Shown here: positions 32,758 to 40,796 of the stretch, piece by piece
Numbering within the stretch: the stretch's first letter is position 1
Layout of the letters: each line of letters starts with the position of its first letter
Assembly (NCBI RefSeq): GCF_007981265.1
Contig: NZ_CP034363.1
Location: 434,001-498,000 of the forward strand
DNA from: Pantoea sp. CCBC3-3-1
GTDB taxonomy: Bacteria > Pseudomonadota > Gammaproteobacteria > Enterobacterales > Enterobacteriaceae
Reading direction: 5' to 3'
Length of the DNA: 64,000 bases
Notes under the pieces: model-generated
Told to the model about the DNA's origin: nothing
Seen by the model: the letters and a program-made list of their open reading frames with translations, nothing else
Databases searched by the model: none
Program-made: the position numbers and the translations under genes

Positions 32758-35544
32758 ATGAACGCCGTAGAAATTGAACAAGCCATCACAGATCTTGCGG
32801 AACAGCCCTTTGATCCCATAGGATTTCCTTATGCTTTCCTTGAAGCCTTTGGTAACAAGGAAACGACCATCAAACGCCTGCGCGCCGGGGCATCGAACAA
32901 GTCCGATTTGGGCGGCGTTCTTCAGACAAACAACATTCACATTCTTGCCAGTGAAGAGGGTCAGGTCACACAGGCGCTGGCTGCACTCAAGGCCAGCTCG
33001 GCAACAGGCAAGGCCAAGGCGAAGTTCATCCTTGCCACCGACGGCAAATACTTTGAAGCCGAAGACCTTAACAGCGGCCAGACCATCGCTTGCGCCTTTG
33101 AAAACTTTCCCGATCACTTCGGCTTCTTTCTGCCGCTGGCAGGTATAACCACCGTTCGCCAGATTAGCGAAAACGCCTTCGACATTCGAGCTACCAGCCG
33201 TCTAAACCGTCTGTACGTCGAACTACTAAAAGATAATCCTGAATGGGGTACTGCGGAGCGTCGTCACGACATGAACAAATTCATGGCGCGATTAATATTC
33301 TGCTTCTTCGCTGAAGACACCGATATATTTATCGGTAAGGGACGCTTCACCGAGACCATTGCTCAGATGAGTGAGCGTGATGCTTCAAATATGCACGACG
33401 TTATCGCCACGCTGTTTCGCGCTATGAACACCCCAAGCTATAGGCGTGCCAGCGTCGGTATTCCACGCTGGGCCGCTGAGTTTCCTTATGTTAACGGTGC
33501 TTTGTTTTCGGGTAGTGAAGAAGTGCCGCGCTTTAGCCGCATCGCACGTTCCTACCTGCTGCACGTTGGCAATCTTGACTGGACCAGAATCAACCCGGAC
33601 ATCTTTGGATCGATGATTCAGGCGGTCACCGATGATGAGGAGCGTGGCAAGCTAGGGATGCACTACACCAGTGTTCCCAACATACTGAAGGTACTAAACC
33701 CGCTATTTCTCGACGATCTGCGAACAAAGCTGGAAGAGGCGGGTGACAACCCACGCACCTTGATCAACCTGCGCAAGCGCATCGCCCGTATCCGCGTGTT
33801 CGATCCGGCCTGTGGTTCGGGCAACTTCCTGGTCATCGCTTATAAGGAAATGCGTTCTATCGAGGCAGAGATCAATCAGCGTCGCGGTGAGCCGGATCTT
33901 GCATCGGAAATCCCCCTGACCAATTTTCGAGGGATCGAGCTGCGTGATTTTCCGGCGGAGATTGCCCGCCTCGCGTTGATTATCGCCGAGTACCAGTGTG
34001 ATGTGCTATATCGAGGTCAAAAGCTGGCATTAGTAGAGTTTCTACCTTTACGCAACGAGAACTGGATCACCTGCGGCAATGCTCTACGGCTTGACTGGGC
34101 TGGTTTGATGGGGGTTGGCGGCTCAAGTGTGAGATTGATGACGGACGACCCCTTTCAAATGCCGGTCAATCAAGCAGGGATTAAGTTTGAGTACGAAGAA
34201 GGCGAGACTTATATCTGCGGAAATCCACCTTACAAAGGGCAATCCGAGATGAGCGACAAGGAGAAAAGTGACTTGTCGTCGGTTTTTGTCAGCACAGGAA
34301 TTCAGTGGAAATCTTTGGACTACGTTTTGGGTTGGTTCTGGAAGGCGAGACAGATGTGCCTGTCTCACAACACTCAATGTGCTTTTGTTTCGACTAACTC
34401 AATTTGCCAAGGCCAACAGGTTCCGGCGTTTTGGTCATTAGCTTTAACTGATGGGCTGCGCATCCATTTCGCCAGAACGTCATTTCCTTGGAAAAACCTT
34501 GCTACTAACAACGCCACTGTCTCCGTGGTAGTGGTAGGTCTTGCGACTAGAGTAAACGACGCACGCCTTTATGAAGAGGGAATCGAGGACCTCCCGCAAG
34601 AGCGTCGAGTCAACTTCATCGGGCCGTACCTTGTTCCTAATACTTGTATAGTCGTAGAAAAGGCTGGCAAACCTCTAAATGGTTTGCCTCCAATGGACTA
34701 TGGCAGCAAGCCGGCGGATGGTGGAGGGCTTGTCATCAAGGCGCAGGATTATCACGAGATTACGGACCCAGGAGTAAAGCATTACATCAAACAATATCTT
34801 GGTAGTGACGAATACATTGATGGTAAGAGTCGATGGTGTCTATGGATTACCGATGAAGAGTTGCCGGAGGCATTGATGTTTCCGTTTATTAAAGCCCGTA
34901 TCGACGCTGTCCAGCGTTTCCGTGCTCACAGTAAGAAAGACAAAACTAGGGAGCAGGCTGCTTGCGCTCATCTATTCGCGGAAGTTAGGCACGGACGTGA
35001 TTCAGGCGAAGCAATGCCGCTGATCATTCCCATTCATACTAGTGAGAACAGGCAGTTCTTACCAGTCGGCGGCTTGGCACGCGGGGCAGTTGTTTCTAAC
35101 GCCGCGTTCGGTTTGTATGACGCCCCTCTTTGGTGCATGGCTTTGATTGCCTCACGCTTACATCTAGTTTGGATTGCCACCATCTGCGGCAAGTTGGAGA
35201 CACGCTATCGCTACTCTAATACTCTAGGCTGGAACACCTTCCCAGTACCAATACTCACAGAGAAAAACAAGGCTGACCTAACGCGTTGCGCAGAGGACAT
35301 ACTTCTGGTGCGTGAGCATCATTTTCCCGCGACCATTGCTGATCTGTACGATCCCTCGAACATGCCTGACGATCTGCGTGCTGCACATGATCGCAACGAC
35401 GAAGTTCTGGAGCGTATCTACATCGGTCGTCGTTTTAAGAACGATACAGAGCGGCTAGAGAAGCTATTCGACCTTTACATCAAGATGGCTGCTTCGGCTG
35501 CATCAGCCAAGGGTAAGAAGCGTAAAGCAGGAGCTAACGCATGA
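32758..35544 (+). CDS. class I SAM-dependent DNA methyltransferase (MmeI-like), defence module
   Basis: The protein has 928 aa from the ATG about 10 bases after GGGAGAG; an ATG eight codons upstream is possible. The SAM-binding motif I FDPACGSGNFLVIAYKEMR is at about residues 347-365 and the catalytic motif IV CGNPPYKGQ at about 486-494, indicating N6-adenine (or N4-cytosine) methylation. The N-terminus resembles the MmeI/type IIG layout (KAKFILATDGKYFEAEDL), but I cannot find the D-x(n)-E-x-K nuclease residues, so it probably only methylates. A target-recognition region should follow motif IV. It overlaps the helicase gene by four bases. Likely role: self-marking in a restriction-type system. 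Confidence 0.88.
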   Translation: MNAVEIEQAITDLAEQPFDPIGFPYAFLEAFGNKETTIKRLRAGASNKSDLGGVLQTNNIHILASEEGQVTQALAALKASSATGKAKAKFILATDGKYFEAEDLNSGQTIACAFENFPDHFGFFLPLAGITTVRQISENAFDIRATSRLNRLYVELLKDNPEWGTAERRHDMNKFMARLIFCFFAEDTDIFIGKGRFTETIAQMSERDASNMHDVIATLFRAMNTPSYRRASVGIPRWAAEFPYVNGALFSGSEEVPRFSRIARSYLLHVGNLDWTRINPDIFGSMIQAVTDDEERGKLGMHYTSVPNILKVLNPLFLDDLRTKLEEAGDNPRTLINLRKRIARIRVFDPACGSGNFLVIAYKEMRSIEAEINQRRGEPDLASEIPLTNFRGIELRDFPAEIARLALIIAEYQCDVLYRGQKLALVEFLPLRNENWITCGNALRLDWAGLMGVGGSSVRLMTDDPFQMPVNQAGIKFEYEEGETYICGNPPYKGQSEMSDKEKSDLSSVFVSTGIQWKSLDYVLGWFWKARQMCLSHNTQCAFVSTNSICQGQQVPAFWSLALTDGLRIHFARTSFPWKNLATNNATVSVVVVGLATRVNDARLYEEGIEDLPQERRVNFIGPYLVPNTCIVVEKAGKPLNGLPPMDYGSKPADGGGLVIKAQDYHEITDPGVKHYIKQYLGSDEYIDGKSRWCLWITDEELPEALMFPFIKARIDAVQRFRAHSKKDKTREQAACAHLFAEVRHGRDSGEAMPLIIPIHTSENRQFLPVGGLARGAVVSNAAFGLYDAPLWCMALIASRLHLVWIATICGKLETRYRYSNTLGWNTFPVPILTEKNKADLTRCAEDILLVREHHFPATIADLYDPSNMPDDLRAAHDRNDEVLERIYIGRRFKNDTERLEKLFDLYIKMAASAASAKGKKRKAGANA

Positions 35545-37586
35545 GCATCAAGATCAAGTCAGTACCGTCCATTTCCGTTAATTACGCACACAACGGAGCA
35601 TCAACCAAGGCTAATACCCTTGGGATGCGGCCCATGCAAGAGCGGGCCTATGAGAAGCGCGGAGAACAATATCTTCTCATCAAATCGCCGCCCGCCTCCG
35701 GTAAGAGTCGGGCTCTGATGTTCATTGCACTCGACAAACTCGAAAACCAAGGGATCAAACAGGCCATCATCGTCGTTCCAGAGAAATCCATCGGTGCTAG
35801 CTTTAACGATGAACCGCTATCGCAGTATGGCTTCTGGGCTGATTGGCATGTCAAACCAAAGTGGAACCTCTGCAATGCGCCCGGTAACGACAATGGTGGC
35901 AAGGTGAAATCTCTCGGCACCTTTCTGGAAGGTAGCGATAAGGTGCTGGTCTGCACACACGCAACCTTTCGCTTCGCGGTCGATGCCTACGGCGTAGATG
36001 CGTTTGACGATCGCCTGATCGCCGTCGATGAATTCCATCATGTGTCAGCTAACCCGGATAACAAGCTGGGTCAGCATCTTGGGCAGTTCATCGCGCGCGA
36101 CAAGACACACATCGTTGCCATGACCGGCTCCTACTTCAGGGGGGATGCGGAGGCCGTGTTGGCTCCTCAGGATGAGTCCCGGTTCGATACCGTCACCTAC
36201 ACCTACTACGAACAACTCAACGGTTACGAATACCTCAAGCAACTCGATATCGGCTACTTCTTCTACGGTGGCTCCTACGTCGATGACATCCTCAATGTAC
36301 TCGATCCTGACAAAAAGACCATTATCCATATTCCTAACGTCAATTCGCGCGAGAGCACGAAGGATAAAATCAAGGAGGTGGAGCACATTCTCGGCGAGCT
36401 TGGCGACTGGCAAGGTGCGGATCCTGCGACTGGTTTCCAGCTAGTCAAATGCCTCGATGGCCGAATGTTGCGTATCGCTGACCTGGTGGACCCAACTAGT
36501 CAAGGCAAGATTCAGGAAAGCCTTCGTGCTGTAGAAATGAAGACAGATCGTGACTATGTGGACATCATTATTGCACTTGGTATGGCAAAGGAAGGTTTCG
36601 ACTGGATCTGGTGCGAACATGCGCTGACAGTTGGCTACCGTGCCAGCTTGACTGAGATCGTGCAGATCATCGGTCGCGCCACTCGCGACGCGCCGGGTAA
36701 AACACGCGCGAGATTTACTAACCTGATCGCCGAGCCGGACGCTGTAGAGGGCGCGGTGACCGAGGCAGTCAACGATACCTTGAAAGCCATCGCGGCAAGC
36801 CTGCTGATGGAACAGGTACTGGCTCCGCGCTTCGAGTTCAAGTCTAAGAACCCAGAAAGCGGTCCGACTCCAGGCTTTGATTATGGTGATGGAGGGTATG
36901 ACCTAGATAGCTGCAATTTGGGTGTTAATGAGCAGACAGGGACGTATCAAATCGAGATTAAGGGACTTGCCGAGCCCAAGAGCAAAGAGGCGGTACGCAT
37001 CTGCCAGCAAGATTTAAATGAAGTGATCGCGGCCTTTGTGCAGGATAAGCCCTCCATCGAACGCGGTCTGTTCGATGAAGAGCTGATTCCCGAAGAATTA
37101 ACACAGGTTCGTATGGGGAAGATTATTAAAGAAAAGTACCCTGAACTTGACGCTGAAGATCAGGAGGCGGTACGTCAGCATGCTATTGCCGCCCTTAACC
37201 TCACGCAGCAGGCCAAGCGTCTTGCCACCGATGAGAATGATGGGATGCTTAATACTGCCCTTATCGACGGAGTGCGACGCTTTGCGATGGACGTACGCGA
37301 TTTAGACATAGATCTTATCGACCGCATCAACCCCTTTGGTGAAGCCTACGCCATCCTTGCTAAGACGATGAGCGAAGATAGCTTGAAACAGGTTGCGGCG
37401 GCCATCTCGGCCAAGCGTACTTCGTTCACGCCTGAAGATGCCAAGGTGATCGCCAAGCGTGCTGCTGAATTCAAACGTGAACGTGGACGCCTCCCATCGT
37501 TAACTTCGCCGGATGCCTGGGAAAAGCACCTTGCCGAAGGCGCAGCTGCGTTTATGCGTTTCAGAGCGGAGGGGCGTTATGAGTAA
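35541..37586 (+). CDS. DEAD/DEAH-box (SF2) helicase, defence module
   Basis: The protein has 681 aa. Motif I is LIKSPPASGKSRAL (about residues 47-60), Ia region IIVVPEKSIG, motif II IAVDEFHHVS (DEFH variant, about residues 160-169), motif III MTGSYF, and motif VI IIGRATRDAPGKTRARF (about residues 374-390). It resembles the helicase/translocase subunit of type III and type I restriction enzymes, but no nuclease residues are visible. The C-terminal 250 residues are helical and unassigned. Overlaps on both sides (4 bp with the methyltransferase, 8 bp with the nuclease) show a translationally coupled operon. Confidence 0.88.
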   Translation: MSIKIKSVPSISVNYAHNGASTKANTLGMRPMQERAYEKRGEQYLLIKSPPASGKSRALMFIALDKLENQGIKQAIIVVPEKSIGASFNDEPLSQYGFWADWHVKPKWNLCNAPGNDNGGKVKSLGTFLEGSDKVLVCTHATFRFAVDAYGVDAFDDRLIAVDEFHHVSANPDNKLGQHLGQFIARDKTHIVAMTGSYFRGDAEAVLAPQDESRFDTVTYTYYEQLNGYEYLKQLDIGYFFYGGSYVDDILNVLDPDKKTIIHIPNVNSRESTKDKIKEVEHILGELGDWQGADPATGFQLVKCLDGRMLRIADLVDPTSQGKIQESLRAVEMKTDRDYVDIIIALGMAKEGFDWIWCEHALTVGYRASLTEIVQIIGRATRDAPGKTRARFTNLIAEPDAVEGAVTEAVNDTLKAIAASLLMEQVLAPRFEFKSKNPESGPTPGFDYGDGGYDLDSCNLGVNEQTGTYQIEIKGLAEPKSKEAVRICQQDLNEVIAAFVQDKPSIERGLFDEELIPEELTQVRMGKIIKEKYPELDAEDQEAVRQHAIAALNLTQQAKRLATDENDGMLNTALIDGVRRFAMDVRDLDIDLIDRINPFGEAYAILAKTMSEDSLKQVAAAISAKRTSFTPEDAKVIAKRAAEFKRERGRLPSLTSPDAWEKHLAEGAAAFMRFRAEGRYE

Positions 37587-38757
37587 ATCTGATCTAGATG
37601 ATTTGGCTGATGAACTTGCCGAATTTGCACCTCCTGAGAAGAAAAAAGGACGTCCAGCCAGCGAGGAACGCATCATCGGAGGTTTTGAGGAAATCCAGCG
37701 CTTCGCTGACCAACATGGACGTGTGCCGCAACATGGCGAAGATCGTGAGATCTTCGAGCGCCTCTATGCTGTGCGGCTCGATCGTCTACGCTGTCTCCCA
37801 GGCTGCCGCGCCTTGCTTGAGCCGTTGGATCATCAGGACTTATTGGCCGGAAGGGGCGAGGTAGTGGAGTCAGCGGACAAAATTATCGACATCGATGACT
37901 TGGCTGCCGAACTTGTAGACATTACCCGTACGGACGATATCACAGTCTTGCGTCATGTTCGTGCTAGCGCCGAAAAACGTGCTGTAAAAGGGATCGCAGA
38001 TCGCAAGCCGTGCGGGGATTTTGATGCGTTCAAACCGCTATTTGAGCAAGTGCGCAGTGATCTAAGTTCAGGGTTAAGAGTGACCCGACCTTTCGGGCAG
38101 TATGCAACGATTGAAGTGGGCCATTGGTTTATCCTGGATGGTCAAACGGCTTATGTGGCTGAGGAAGGTGAAGAGTTCGATTCGCCACAGGGAAAGAAAG
38201 ATGCTCGGCTGCGTGTCATTTACTCGAATGGTACGGAAAGCAACCTACTTCGGCTGTCATTGGTTCGTGCTTTGTATAAAGACGAAACAGCACGCCGAAT
38301 TACCGATCCAGACATGGGGCCTTTATTCAGCGATGCTCTAGAAGAGGGTGATCTAGAAAGTGGCACCATTTATGTGTTGCGTTCTCTATCTGATAACCCT
38401 TACGTGGCATCACATCGTGATGTCATTCACAAGATCGGCGTGACTGGCGGCAAGGTAGAGACTCGTATTGCCAATGCTGAACACGATTCTACCTATCTGT
38501 TGGCGAAGGTCGAGGTGGTAGCTTCATACAAACTCGCAGGCATCAACCGCACCCGGATGGAAAACCTGTTTCACAGGCTGTTCGCACCCGCTCGGCTTAG
38601 CATCACCATTAACGACCGTTTCGGCCATCCTGTGCAGCCCGAGGAATGGTTTCTCGTTCCGTTGTTCGTCATCGACGAAGCTGTTGCACGTATCAAGGAT
38701 GGTAGCATTATCGGATATGTCTACGACCCCATGGCTGCGAAGTTAGTCAGAGTCTAA
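37579..38757 (+). CDS. GIY-YIG nuclease (T5orf172/MUG113-like), defence module
   Basis: The protein has 392 aa from the ATG overlapping the helicase end. The N-terminus is acidic and helical (DLDDLADELAEFAPPEKKKG) with a HTH-like segment. From about residue 260 comes the nuclease: TIYVLRSLSDNPYV (GIY-like), HKIGVTGGKVETRIANAE (YIG-like followed by the catalytic Arg), then RTRMENLFHRLFAPARL with the catalytic Glu and QPEEWFLV. This matches the T5orf172/MUG113 form of GIY-YIG. It is the probable DNA-cutting subunit of the three-gene module. Confidence 0.87.
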   Translation: MSKSDLDDLADELAEFAPPEKKKGRPASEERIIGGFEEIQRFADQHGRVPQHGEDREIFERLYAVRLDRLRCLPGCRALLEPLDHQDLLAGRGEVVESADKIIDIDDLAAELVDITRTDDITVLRHVRASAEKRAVKGIADRKPCGDFDAFKPLFEQVRSDLSSGLRVTRPFGQYATIEVGHWFILDGQTAYVAEEGEEFDSPQGKKDARLRVIYSNGTESNLLRLSLVRALYKDETARRITDPDMGPLFSDALEEGDLESGTIYVLRSLSDNPYVASHRDVIHKIGVTGGKVETRIANAEHDSTYLLAKVEVVASYKLAGINRTRMENLFHRLFAPARLSITINDRFGHPVQPEEWFLVPLFVIDEAVARIKDGSIIGYVYDPMAAKLVRV

Positions 38758-38878
38758 GACATCAAAATGTATATAATCCTAGCCGTAGTATTGTGCCAGT
38801 TCGTCAGTTGACATAATCACTATTTGCTCTGAAAATGAACATGCTTACTCGTTGCTTCGTGCAACCAGCTAATGCTCC

Positions 38879-39021
38879 GGTAGTCTGAGAGGAGCGCCTT
38901 CGGGTGACTGCCAGCCAACGTTTCACCGGTCTGAGAGAAACACCTTCGGGTGGCCGGAAAATCCTCATTGCCTGAGAGAGGATGCCTTCGGGTGGTAAAT
39001 CCGTTTAACCTCTGGAAACGG
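38879..39021 (+). repeat. tandem UUCG-hairpin array B
   Basis: Three units share CTGAGAG-N(4-6)-CCTTCGGGTG. Closing stems differ in sequence but pair: GGTAGT/ACTGCC (38879-38884 with 38907-38912), CCGGT/GCCGG (38926-38930 with 38953-38957) and TTGC/GTAA. The array ends in CCGTTT-AACCTCTGG-AAACGG (39001-39021), the same terminal hairpin as array A. A further perfect hairpin, ATCACT-GAAC-AGTGAT, follows at 39024-39039. It lies about 100 bases upstream of the first gene of the leader-controlled gene set. Confidence 0.78.
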
Positions 39022-39086
39022 AGATCACTGAACAGTGATTGAGGTCATTTCAACTAATCAGACAGTCAGAATGTCATTTTTTCTGA

Positions 39087-39147
39087 CTCCCCGACGGGAA
39101 ACACTTCCCGTTCGGGCAGGTGTTTCCTTTTTTTATGGAGAAACACC
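39087..39147 (+). promoter_or_regulatory. leader 1: alternative-pairing 5' leader
   Basis: Stem CCCGACGGGAA/TTCCCGTTCGGG has GGAAACAC (39097-39104) at its apex. This is perfectly complementary to GTGTTTCC (39120-39127), which is followed by TTTTTTT. The same segment GGTGTTTCC also pairs with the ribosome-binding region GGAGAAACACC (39137-39147). Thus a terminator-like pairing, a stem and Shine-Dalgarno masking compete. Confidence 0.75.
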
Positions 39148-39516
39148 ATGTCTGTCATCTCTTCTGCGGTTTTCCCTGAACACCTTCTTGCGCAACTTCA
39201 GCAGTCTGCTGACGCAGCTGTCCGGAGATTAAAATCTCTCTTTTATCTGCGCCGTAGCAGCGGCTGGTATGTCAACGGCTCGGGCAATTATGCCGTTCGT
39301 GCGCATATCACCTCCGTCAAAGACCAGGGCGTTAAGGTCTTTCTTACCCTCCGTACCGGGTGCCACCGCGCTGAGTATGTGTTTCACCGTCTGCCGGTTT
39401 CCTTTCCTGAGGGAATGACAGGTCGCCGGAACGCATACCGTTATGCCTGCCGTCAGGCACAGCACCTGGCACACCTGCGCTATCGTTTTATTATATGCAC
39501 TGAACTGAACGGCTGA
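39148..39516 (+). CDS. ICE protein of unknown function, leader-controlled gene 1
   Basis: The protein has 122 aa, basic and soluble. Arg/His-rich segments (AVRRLKSLFYLRRSSGWYVN and RNAYRYACRQAQHLAHLRY) suggest nucleic-acid binding, but I recognise no family. The ATG follows TATGGAGAAACACC, with GGAG 7 bases before the start. It is the first of six consecutive genes that each have an alternative-pairing leader. Spacing to the next gene is 87 bases, taken up by that leader. GC-rich codon use fits the ICE core. Confidence 0.65.
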   Translation: MSVISSAVFPEHLLAQLQQSADAAVRRLKSLFYLRRSSGWYVNGSGNYAVRAHITSVKDQGVKVFLTLRTGCHRAEYVFHRLPVSFPEGMTGRRNAYRYACRQAQHLAHLRYRFIICTELNG

Positions 39517-39540
39517 AAATTTCAGCCGGCAAATGTTGTG

Positions 39541-39603
39541 GACCCTGACGGGGATATCTCTCCGTCGGAGGGGATATCCCGTTATTTAACTGAGGATATA
39601 CCT
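39541..39603 (+). promoter_or_regulatory. leader 2: alternative-pairing 5' leader
   Basis: GGGATATC (39551-39558), in the loop of GACGG/CCGTC, is perfectly complementary to GATATCCC (39573-39580). The latter region also pairs with GAGGATATACC (39592-39602) at the ribosome-binding site. No U-tract is present here, so control would be translational. Confidence 0.7.
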
Positions 39604-39969
39604 ATGTACGCAGACGTTTACACACTCAAAACACCTCTGGACACACTCAGCTGGCTTTGCCTGCTTGAGAGTGAGCTTCTGAGCATCAGGGCATTTCAGC
39701 GTCTCGGCCTTCATACGGACCGGGATGAACCGAATGAACTGACGTATCCGGAAGAGGCCATCATTAGCACCGGCACAGCCTATGGCTGGTTTGTCTGTTT
39801 TCTCAGGGACGGTGATATTCCACCGCTGCCTGCCACGGCCAGAGAACTTCTCTGCACCCTTGACGGTCTCGGTAAAGAAATTAACCGCCCTTTCTGGGAG
39901 CAGGCTGTGGCCCGGGGGCAGGATGAGGCCTGTGGTGACAAAGCTATCGCCGCCCTCGAAATGATGTAA
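39604..39969 (+). CDS. ICE protein of unknown function, leader-controlled gene 2
   Basis: The protein has 121 aa, acidic, no signal peptide or membrane segment. The start is the ATG 7 bases after GAGG; an earlier in-frame GTG would lie within the leader and is rejected. The sequence (SWLCLLESELLSIRAFQRLG, TGTAYGWFVCFLRDGDIPPL) looks like a small alpha-helical protein; no family is recognised. Its position in the cluster before ardC suggests a role in establishment of the incoming element. Confidence 0.65.
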   Translation: MYADVYTLKTPLDTLSWLCLLESELLSIRAFQRLGLHTDRDEPNELTYPEEAIISTGTAYGWFVCFLRDGDIPPLPATARELLCTLDGLGKEINRPFWEQAVARGQDEACGDKAIAALEMM

Positions 39970-39982
39970 TCAGACAGAACAC

Positions 39983-40051
39983 ACCCTGACGGGGATTGAC
40001 TCCCGTCCGGGGGATAAATCCCCCTTTTTTTTCTTTGCGGAGGATTTATCA
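39983..40051 (+). promoter_or_regulatory. leader 3: alternative-pairing 5' leader
   Basis: GACGGG/CCCGTC holds GGGGATT (39991-39997). This pairs with AATCCCC (40017-40023), followed by an eight-T run, like an intrinsic terminator. GATAAATCC (40013-40021) is also fully complementary to GGATTTATC (40042-40050), which adjoins the GGAGG ribosome-binding site. Confidence 0.77.
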
Positions 40052-40687
40052 ATGAAAGACCTGTCTTCTTCCCCGGCTTCCATGTCGGTTGTTTATACCA
40101 TTGAGCACGTCAGCACGGTTCCGTTACGTCACTGGCATGCTTTCGTTCTGGCCGTCACAGAAACGTTCTGGCAACTGCCGGTGCGCCTGCGTCCTGGAAA
40201 TATGTATCTGCCGTCGCTTAACCGCGCGGCTGACCTGTTTCCGGTTGCTGACGTCATGGCGTTCTGTGGTGATTCAGGCGGCAGTTTCTGGCCGGTCAAC
40301 ATGACCATTGAGCGGGAGCGCAACAACAATACGCTGAGTATCCAGGAGCTGGATTTTCAGCATCAGCCCTGCGATTTCTTTGCGCGTGTTGTGATGGTCC
40401 TGCTGCACAACCTGTGTCCGGGCAGCTTCCGGATACATTCTTCTGACGAAGGCCGCAGCTGGGCAATACCGTTGCGCTGGATTGAGCGCCACACTGGACT
40501 GCCTGAGCATCCGTCACTGACAACGCCTCAGCCGGTACTGCAAACGCCGGTGAGTGAGGGCGCGTTTGATTCCCTGCTGCTGCAACTGCTGTCCGGTGGT
40601 GAGCGGGTGCTGAGCAGTGAGGACTGGAATGCCTTCGTGCTGGCGGAGTTCCATCTGTATGAACTGAAGCGCGTCACTGAAAACTGA
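40052..40687 (+). CDS. ICE protein of unknown function, leader-controlled gene 3
   Basis: The protein has 211 aa, soluble. It contains two related tryptophan-centred segments, PLRHWHAFVLAVTETFWQLP near residue 25 and LSSEDWNAFVLAEFHLYELK near the end, suggesting an internal duplication of a short helix pair. No catalytic motif is recognised. The ATG has GGAGG nine bases upstream. It lies between gene 2 and the ArdC-type gene, each separated by a structured leader. Confidence 0.65.
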   Translation: MKDLSSSPASMSVVYTIEHVSTVPLRHWHAFVLAVTETFWQLPVRLRPGNMYLPSLNRAADLFPVADVMAFCGDSGGSFWPVNMTIERERNNNTLSIQELDFQHQPCDFFARVVMVLLHNLCPGSFRIHSSDEGRSWAIPLRWIERHTGLPEHPSLTTPQPVLQTPVSEGAFDSLLLQLLSGGERVLSSEDWNAFVLAEFHLYELKRVTEN

Positions 40688-40713
40688 CCCGCTGTGATCT
40701 CTTCTTTTTCGCT

Positions 40714-40796
40714 CACCCCGGGTGAGTGTTCCCGTCGACGGGCGTATCTCTGCGCCCGCCGGCGCAGGGGTATGCCTCTGACTGAAGGTATATCTC
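40714..40796 (+). promoter_or_regulatory. leader 4: alternative-pairing 5' leader
   Basis: The stem CGGGCG/CGCCCG (with loop TATCTCTG) carries GGCGTATC (40741-40748). This can pair with GGTATGCC (40769-40776) through two G-U pairs. TATGCCT also pairs with AGGTATA (40786-40792) over the weak Shine-Dalgarno. It lacks a U-tract. Confidence 0.62.

Noticed and set aside
29065..39021. CTGAGAG repeats as TPP riboswitches
   Set aside because: TPP aptamers share CTGAGA but also need the ACC-CTGATCTGG-type core, which is missing; the repeats are short UUCG hairpins in tandem.
29065..39021. CRISPR array
   Set aside because: The repeats are few, imperfect and self-folding with no constant repeat-spacer period; no cas genes are present.
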